NCBI RefSeq assembly: GCF_003386095.1 | Contig: NZ_QREG01000004.1 | Span: forward strand, 186,001 to 250,000 | Length of the DNA: 64,000 nucleotides | Source: Marinoscillum furvescens DSM 4134 | GTDB lineage: Bacteria > Bacteroidota > Bacteroidia > Cytophagales > Cyclobacteriaceae | Direction of reading: 5' to 3' | Part shown: positions 58,901 through 64,000 of the stretch, piece after piece | Layout: the number at the start of each line of letters is the position of its first letter | Numbering within the stretch: the stretch's first letter is position 1 | Translations under genes and position numbers: made by a program | Notes under the pieces: generated by a model | What the model was told of the DNA's origin: nothing | Database searches by the model: none | What the model saw: only the letters and a program-made list of their open reading frames with translations

Positions 58901-61900
58901 AGAAGACTTTGAGTTGATCGAAGGCGATGGACAATCTAGTAGTTACGTCAATTTCGATATGGAGCTTTCCGGTAACAGAGAAATACTCACTCGCGTAATT
59001 GACTTTACTGGAGTGGATACAGCATATGTTGGCTTTGGTTTTAACAAAGTCTACGGATATGGTTCCTTTGATATTTCAGATAATAAAAACACCATTCCAA
59101 GGTTTGAGGTGACTACTGACGGTGGAGCTACATATACGGTACTTCCTGTATATGAACTTGCTGAAGGAGAGGAGCAAATCTATGACGATGGATTGTTGTA
59201 TACCAGTGGCAATTATCAGGTTGGCATTCCTTCAGAGTATTTGACAAGCACCACTCAGTTTAGATGGAGCCAGTCATTAAATCTGGGGGCTAATCAAAAC
59301 CAATGGGTAATTCAGGATATTGACATCATCAATGAGAGTGATAATTCTGTAGATACGGACTTATATGCCAAAACAGGTGCAAGTGTTTCCGTAGATATTG
59401 AAAAACCAGCATTGAGCAATTACGATTGGAGACAGTCAGATCTAAATGATGCTGTATTTAATGGAGAAGAGTTTGATTTTTACTGGGGTATAGAGGATGA
59501 ACTTATTGAGTTTGATTCGTTCCCTGCAGGTACTCAATTCATATTCTCTGTTAGTGGAGTTACTGATCCTGAGACCAGTTCAGATCTTCTCTTAGGTGAA
59601 GTGGATGCTGTTGGCGAGTATACTGCAGAAATTCCTGTGTATGTTGAAAGTGGAACCTATGATATCAATGTTTGGGCATACGTCATGATTGACGATGAAC
59701 CGTATTTCATCTACGAAGATGAGACTGTAGGTGAGCTATCTGTGTTCATGAGAACCGTTCGTACAGTTTACACAGGCAATGAGCTTGCAACCCTTTATGC
59801 AGGTAGTACTGTGCAATTTGCAATTGATGTTGAAAATGATGAATCTGCAGCAGATCTTGATACATTGTACGCCAACCTCATAGTGGAATACAGCGGCAAA
59901 GATTGGTTAATAGCTGCACAGCAAGGATTGGATACTATAACAGTGGATCTTCCTCCATTTATCCGTTCTAGCTCCGACTTTAGAGTAGAGCTTTCTCAAA
60001 GCGGTCCTCTAGGTGAAGTGGGCGAAGAATTGGAGGACGAAAGTTTGTCAGATCTTGAAAATGACTCTGATAACTTCATTAATGGAAGTGTTGATTTGAA
60101 CGATGATGTGTCATTTTCTACTAGTACTGGAAGGAGAGTAATCACCACTCGTGATTTCGAAGCGGGAGAGCTTGAAAATGCTCTTTTGTTTGAGTTCGAT
60201 GTGGATTTCAATCAGACTCCAGAGGACTTGACTGATGATCAGTACATCATTTTCGAATATTCGATCGATGGAGGAGCTACATACACTGCGTTGGAAACTT
60301 ACCCAGATGCAGATGAACCAGAGGAGTCTACTGATGATTGGTTTAGCTATGAACTGACAGATGAAATGAGGACTAATGATGTTCGTTTCAGATGGAGACA
60401 AGAGGAGTCTAAAGGCTATTTAGAGTTGGAGGATCTTAGATTTTCTTACGCAGAGTCGCTTCCTTTTGATTACATAGAAGTTCGGCCTACTATTTCAAGT
60501 CAGGCATTACTCATTTCGTCAATTGAATCTGAAGAGGCTTGTAATGGGGATGATATCGTACTTAACTACGAGATCAGAGGCCGATTTGGGGCAGACGCAG
60601 AAGTTGATGTGTACTACAGATCTGATGTGGCGAGCAACTGGATTCAGACGAATCTCAACATTACCGAAGGTACTGGTGAGATCACGGTTCAGTTACCTAG
60701 TGATGTGTTGGATGAAGGTGACTACAATGAGACCTTTAAGTTCGAATTGTACGCTTACGATAACACTAATTCAGATTATGCATTTGGAATGTGGGGTAGT
60801 CAGTCAGAGCAGCAAGTAGAAGTAGTAGCTCCAATTGATCAGGATGCAGAGCTTTCTGTTCCGTCATACAGAGTTTGCGAAGGTGGAGACCTAATCGTGG
60901 AGTTGGATGATACTCAGGATTATTTCATGTATGAAATCTTGAATAAGTCAGATGGCTCTGTATTGGGTAGTCTTACTTATGATTCTGAGGAAGATGAGAC
61001 TGAAATCAATTTGGGTGAAATCTCATCAGAGCTCACATTGCAATTGAGAATTACATCTATGTCTTCAGAGGGCACTACTTGTAATACGCTCATTTCTACT
61101 GAAGAATATGATGTAGAGCCACTGCAGCAGTATGATCTACATAATGGGTATGGTACTGTGGGATATGTTGAGACTGGAGATTCTATTATAGTTTGCGATA
61201 TGTCTACTACAGATTATTTGTTTGGCCTAAGACTCAGACGACTTGATGATCAGAATAGCTACCTCAGTGCTAATAGCAGCAATGTAGAGTGGTTCCGTGA
61301 TAATTTGAATACTCCTGTGACCGCTTCGGGTACCTACCTGGGTGATACGGAAGATTTAGTTGCGGGTACCTACTTTGCAAGAGTGTCTGATGGAGATTGT
61401 TCTTATCTGACATCATCTTTCAAGATTGTAGCGAATGATCTTCCTGATGTTCCGGAAATCACGGTAACTGGAAATGAATCTTTCTGCGAAGGAGACGGGG
61501 AAGCTACGCTGACTGCTCCAGACGGATATAAGTATTACAAATGGAGCAATGGAGAGGTTACTCAATCAATCACTGTGGATTCTGATGGTTCTTACAGAGT
61601 GCAAGTTTCCAATGTACCGTTTGAAGCTAGCTGCTCTGTCTACTCTGAATATGTGGATATCGAGGTTTATAACAATCCTGGTTTTAGCATTCAGTCGAAT
61701 ACTTTAGGAGTATTTTTAGTTGGCAGTGAAACTATAAATTCTTGTGATTCGGAAAGAATTTATTTTTACAATGTCAATGAAACTGGTACTCAAAATGGAA
61801 GTACAGCAGGTGGAGTTTATGTGATTTATAAGGATGGAGTTGAATACGCTACGACCAGTAGTTACTATTTTGATTTGAAGGAATCTGGTCAATATTATGT

Positions 61901-63569
61901 GGAACTAACAAATGATGAGTTAGTATCTACGTGTGTTTCTACCTCAGTAACTTTCACAATAGATATTACTGAAGGTGTAGACGAAAAGCCTACCATTTCT
62001 GCTGACGGGCCACTTTCTTTCTGTGAAGGAGGAAGCGTGACACTTACAGCAAATACAGTCGGTACGTACACGAACTACAGATGGTATAATGGCACTACAG
62101 GTGATTACCTAGGGGTGAATAGTCAGACTGTAACTGTAGAAGAGTCTGGTAACTATACGGTTCAAGTAGCTAATGTACCTTTCACTAATACGGGTGGTTG
62201 CGTGAGCTCTTCGTCAAATGCTAAGGTGGTGACTGTTTATCAGGATCAGGAACCAGCGCTTGACTGGGATATCAGTACAAGTACTCAGGTTTCTAATTTG
62301 AAGGATGGAGAGATTATAGAGCTTTGTTCTTCTAATAGTAACTACCTTGATGTAGATGGAGCTTCTGGCTATTATACATGGTATTTAGATGGTTCTGAGA
62401 TTGGGACAATTGGTTCTAGCACTGATAGACTCAAGATCACTCAAAGTGGAACTTACTATGCTGAGGTATCTCAGATATACGGTGGTGCTAACACAAATGC
62501 TTGTGTTTCTACCACAAACTCAGTTGTAGTTATGTTTTATGATCAGCCCGATGCAGTTACAATTAGTGCATCTAATTCTACGACTTTTTGCGAAGATGAA
62601 GTAGATGTTACGCTTACAGCTGATGCTGGCGCTGCTTTCTATCAGTGGAGAAGAAATGGTGCCGATTTAGGAGAGCCTGTAACTTCCAATACTTTGCATG
62701 TGACTCGAGAGGGTGAATATTCGGTATTCGCGATAGCCTATGACGATGGCTGTTACAGTGAGGAGTCAAATGTGATACTTATTGAGGATATTGACAATCC
62801 GAATGCAACCTCTTTGAGTTATAACTATGAGGCATCATGTGATGGCGGGGTTGTTATTGAGCTTTTTAATACCCAACCTGAATTTAGTTACCAACTTGTA
62901 GATGAAGTGTCTGCTCAGCCTATAGGTAGTGCTGTGATTGGTGCTTCTGGGTCTGTGTTTATTAACGTAGCAGATGCGAAAGAGGAGTTTGATTTCGATA
63001 TAGAAATCACATATGCTGATGGTAGTTCTACATGTAGCTACTACTATGATGTTTCTTGGAATGTCGAGCCAAATGCGGTTGTTCTTGAACTAGAGGGAAT
63101 TGAGCTGACTGCAGTTATTTCGGGTTCCAATACCGGTGAAATTCGTTGGTACAGAAATGATGTGGAATTGGTCAATAAGAGAGGTGATCGATCTATCGTA
63201 GTATTGGATGCTGCTACATATCAAGTAGAAGTTGAGTATTACGAAGGATGCGTTGTTACTTCTAATGCGATCGATATTTCTTCTGAAGGACGTAAGGGTG
63301 CATCACTAGCAGGCAACCAAATAGTGGCCAACACCTATCCAAATCCATCAACTAAAGTTGTGAATCTGGATATACCTGGTGATGAGTTAGGAACTGTGAA
63401 TGTTCAAATTTTCACCCTTTCAGGTCAAATGGTTCTTTCAGGGAATTTTGAGAAAAACTCAGACCAGTTTGTTCAGTCTATTGATATTTCTGAGCTTGGC
63501 GCGGGTATTTATAACATGACCGTGAGTCAGGGAAACAATATTGAAAACATCAGAATCGTTAAACAATAA
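55923..63569 (+). CDS. Giant modular cell-surface protein with T9SS type A sorting domain
   Basis: A 2548-residue protein starting at ATG 55923 (signal peptide ending FAFTASGQS; an earlier frame-open codon at 55875 lies inside the barrel gene). About five copies of a ~120-residue module (near residues 140-260, 400-540, 760-880, 1000-1140, 1390-1520) share GxRxxxT..xDF, EYSTDGGATYT-like and FRWRQ-like motifs, as in reelin-type repeats. They alternate with Ig-like beta domains (SVLGEDHGIIGSSITAEY). The last third has cysteine-containing Ig-like repeats (FCEGDGEATLTAPDGYKYYKW, FCEGGSVTLTANTVG, FCEDEVDVTLTADAG). The C-terminus, YPNPSTKVVNLDIPG...GAGIYNMTVSQGNN, is a T9SS type A signal. It is acidic and AT-richer than nearby genes. 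An adhesin or sheath role is inferred. Confidence 0.88.
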   Translation: MKNIYMKSLMLNIRAMMLAMMAGFFAFTASGQSLTKEIYPNTLTTKYVGEDTLYTFNATGFDAGTKFLLYNAASGNFDVNDSQSEDNVLGSSTTQDADVTFNFEWSTSGTYNLNFLAITGDNYSDLLETIDVANNETVQIGSSGSGTFNRAGARSLTTNSIDLDKSDTVTLQLWFNEYDGLDIDSSRVVKVYYSTDGSSYTSLESSSGSDTISFSNGWKYFGLPDAAKTASTKFKIEQTGADTLDLNERYWAVSNISFSVGESYSVVADSVYTYTVMNPSITIDSVENAGGDNVTMLYPGDDITVYATVNGPANLDDYNYGAALFDGPDVFTNLSSQVITTTGSALSISATIPLDVEYGNTDELRVYAYESADAALFKSGGYKPNFSDDDDMMEITLAGGMETGGYLQFDESGDRSVTFPEMDFTSFSSDAIYFTMARKNDALSLDATGVVFEYSTGGDYMPIDTIMLNELPVYGSTQSYELEEANYGGLVSANTTLRFRQLSNNGVNLDAWILTAFEVSSDDNSIDFIDYGSVGFSVPRPSITSNPLSISTSNLPYPMTELTFTYSIDEGAFPTGVEAALMMDRPNNYDLILASIADVTAGSVTFKVPPIEAGDYNIFLEINGESYTNVSLPVYDLDLSITNVSYENPVSVLGEDHGIIGSSITAEYTIAGTPGTGAELILSVYDNDESEYVQIGATETFDGSITATLPTEINYGASPSLQLTIGSGTVFDNGGIYGQELLNNTFSSTEKLDEYIVSSEGLGDYGSYVQAFTGSGARNIVSNAYDFSLGGRLYIRLQSTLSYDEDYDVIIDFSTDNGATFEEYSTQSITSSGWYTILLEEVPSEYWSNEFKWRLRYAEDQPANYNVSKLYYLQVHTPSVLSATGDTENFKLVTPQLNVQDIENRHVIGQDITVNYNALYWPSNVEFALVVKQNSEYEVLGTSATHGSASITGTLPIMELDEDGTGHTIEVIPFVPGNSGTIELGEHIDLDTEEDFELIEGDGQSSSYVNFDMELSGNREILTRVIDFTGVDTAYVGFGFNKVYGYGSFDISDNKNTIPRFEVTTDGGATYTVLPVYELAEGEEQIYDDGLLYTSGNYQVGIPSEYLTSTTQFRWSQSLNLGANQNQWVIQDIDIINESDNSVDTDLYAKTGASVSVDIEKPALSNYDWRQSDLNDAVFNGEEFDFYWGIEDELIEFDSFPAGTQFIFSVSGVTDPETSSDLLLGEVDAVGEYTAEIPVYVESGTYDINVWAYVMIDDEPYFIYEDETVGELSVFMRTVRTVYTGNELATLYAGSTVQFAIDVENDESAADLDTLYANLIVEYSGKDWLIAAQQGLDTITVDLPPFIRSSSDFRVELSQSGPLGEVGEELEDESLSDLENDSDNFINGSVDLNDDVSFSTSTGRRVITTRDFEAGELENALLFEFDVDFNQTPEDLTDDQYIIFEYSIDGGATYTALETYPDADEPEESTDDWFSYELTDEMRTNDVRFRWRQEESKGYLELEDLRFSYAESLPFDYIEVRPTISSQALLISSIESEEACNGDDIVLNYEIRGRFGADAEVDVYYRSDVASNWIQTNLNITEGTGEITVQLPSDVLDEGDYNETFKFELYAYDNTNSDYAFGMWGSQSEQQVEVVAPIDQDAELSVPSYRVCEGGDLIVELDDTQDYFMYEILNKSDGSVLGSLTYDSEEDETEINLGEISSELTLQLRITSMSSEGTTCNTLISTEEYDVEPLQQYDLHNGYGTVGYVETGDSIIVCDMSTTDYLFGLRLRRLDDQNSYLSANSSNVEWFRDNLNTPVTASGTYLGDTEDLVAGTYFARVSDGDCSYLTSSFKIVANDLPDVPEITVTGNESFCEGDGEATLTAPDGYKYYKWSNGEVTQSITVDSDGSYRVQVSNVPFEASCSVYSEYVDIEVYNNPGFSIQSNTLGVFLVGSETINSCDSERIYFYNVNETGTQNGSTAGGVYVIYKDGVEYATTSSYYFDLKESGQYYVELTNDELVSTCVSTSVTFTIDITEGVDEKPTISADGPLSFCEGGSVTLTANTVGTYTNYRWYNGTTGDYLGVNSQTVTVEESGNYTVQVANVPFTNTGGCVSSSSNAKVVTVYQDQEPALDWDISTSTQVSNLKDGEIIELCSSNSNYLDVDGASGYYTWYLDGSEIGTIGSSTDRLKITQSGTYYAEVSQIYGGANTNACVSTTNSVVVMFYDQPDAVTISASNSTTFCEDEVDVTLTADAGAAFYQWRRNGADLGEPVTSNTLHVTREGEYSVFAIAYDDGCYSEESNVILIEDIDNPNATSLSYNYEASCDGGVVIELFNTQPEFSYQLVDEVSAQPIGSAVIGASGSVFINVADAKEEFDFDIEITYADGSSTCSYYYDVSWNVEPNAVVLELEGIELTAVISGSNTGEIRWYRNDVELVNKRGDRSIVVLDAATYQVEVEYYEGCVVTSNAIDISSEGRKGASLAGNQIVANTYPNPSTKVVNLDIPGDELGTVNVQIFTLSGQMVLSGNFEKNSDQFVQSIDISELGAGIYNMTVSQGNNIENIRIVKQ

Positions 63570-63574
63570 CAATC

Positions 63575-63997
63575 ATGAAAAGCATATTAAATTATCTAAT
63601 CATAGCAGGGATGGCAGTATTTGCCATCTCCTGTGCAGAAGTAGCAGATCCCTCTCCAACTAATATGTCATATGGAGATTGGGAAGTAGAGGAAGTTTAT
63701 GTCAACGGACAGGCTGACCCTAATGGGTACAGTGGATCTACTTTCGAAAGACTTACGTTGGAGCGTGATGGTAGTTTTATTCTTGTTGATAACAATGAGT
63801 TAATCTTTGTTGGAAACTGGGTTGCGACTGAAACTAGCCTTACGTTGACCTCTGACGATGGTTCAGTATTTGACTACCAGATAGTGTACCAAACTTATGA
63901 GAAGCTTCACTTACTGCAGACGATATCTAGTCCTACAGCAGGTGAGATAACGATTCGTTATTTAATGAATAAAGACGGTAATGCGACTACTTATTGA
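63575..63997 (+). CDS. Lipocalin-like lipoprotein
   Basis: A 140-residue lipoprotein: MKSILNYLIIAGMAVFAISCAEVADPS with lipobox AISC. The remainder fits a small lipocalin-like barrel (YGDWEVEEVYVNGQADPNGYSGSTFERLTLERDGSFILVD, NWVATETSLTLTSDDG, YEKLHLLQTI). It begins 5 bp after the giant surface protein gene, so it is the third gene of that operon. The ligand is unknown. Confidence 0.8.
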   Translation: MKSILNYLIIAGMAVFAISCAEVADPSPTNMSYGDWEVEEVYVNGQADPNGYSGSTFERLTLERDGSFILVDNNELIFVGNWVATETSLTLTSDDGSVFDYQIVYQTYEKLHLLQTISSPTAGEITIRYLMNKDGNATTY

Positions 63998-64000
63998 CAA

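Overview
The window looks like a chromosomal segment from a member of the Bacteroidota, most likely a Cytophagales-type marine or soil gliding-clade bacterium. The evidence is a SusD-family lipoprotein, type IX secretion (T9SS) C-terminal sorting domains, PKD, kelch and IPT surface proteins, a replicative DnaE with an N-terminal DnaQ exonuclease, two-part FtsX/MacB permeases, and promoters of the TTTG-N19-TAnnTTTG type (for example 33005-33035, 12847-12854 and 22168-22175) instead of E. coli-like ones. The genus assignment is inference. I found no tRNA, rRNA, CRISPR array or complete insertion sequence.

Layout. 1-8.4 kb: a MurNAc/peptidoglycan-sugar utilisation operon (SusD, two lipoproteins, a GHL10 glycosidase with a T9SS tail, a MurK-like kinase, MurQ). 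8.4-17.3 kb: an accessory stretch. It holds two copies of a putative small-RNA gene (about 8558-8642 and 16260-16344), a 21-bp tandem array carrying palindromes in register (9548-9988), and an AT-rich two-gene insert (about 10.4-12.74 kb) bounded by a near-identical 80-bp duplication of the 3' end of an SMR transporter gene. 16.5-20.9 kb: an AraC regulator, a TonB-dependent receptor and a kelch protein. 22.1-28.9 kb: a GntR-controlled, tightly packed sugar-acid catabolic operon (GntR, secreted binding-domain protein, tartrate/D-malate-type dehydrogenase, cyclase-family hydrolase, DUF1537 kinase, MFS transporter, Gfo/Idh/MocA oxidoreductase), apparently a C4-acid-type pathway with a non-standard dehydrogenase.

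28.9-37.2 kb is mostly housekeeping: gpsA overlapping a PlsB-like acyltransferase, PhzF, polyprenyl diphosphate synthase, a SlyD-like FKBP and a YdeP-type molybdoenzyme. 37.6-43.1 kb: dinB and a short dnaE, separated by an opposing CaCA exchanger gene; both polymerase genes share the same palindromic operator overlapping the -7 box, which suggests a damage-induced mutasome regulon. 43.1-46.4 kb: two type II toxin-antitoxin pairs flanking a secreted amidase, then thioredoxin. 46.5-50.7 kb: the replicative DnaE. 50.8-54.9 kb: an FtsX-type permease and two lipoprotein/membrane hypotheticals. 55.2-64 kb: a small beta-barrel protein, a 2548-residue T9SS cell-surface protein built of repeated modules, and a lipocalin-like lipoprotein, probably one operon behind a palindrome-containing promoter.

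Functional calls rest on motifs read by eye; no database search was possible. The most unusual items are the duplicated small-RNA gene, the SMR 3'-end duplication island, the shared dinB/dnaE operator, and the sugar-acid operon.
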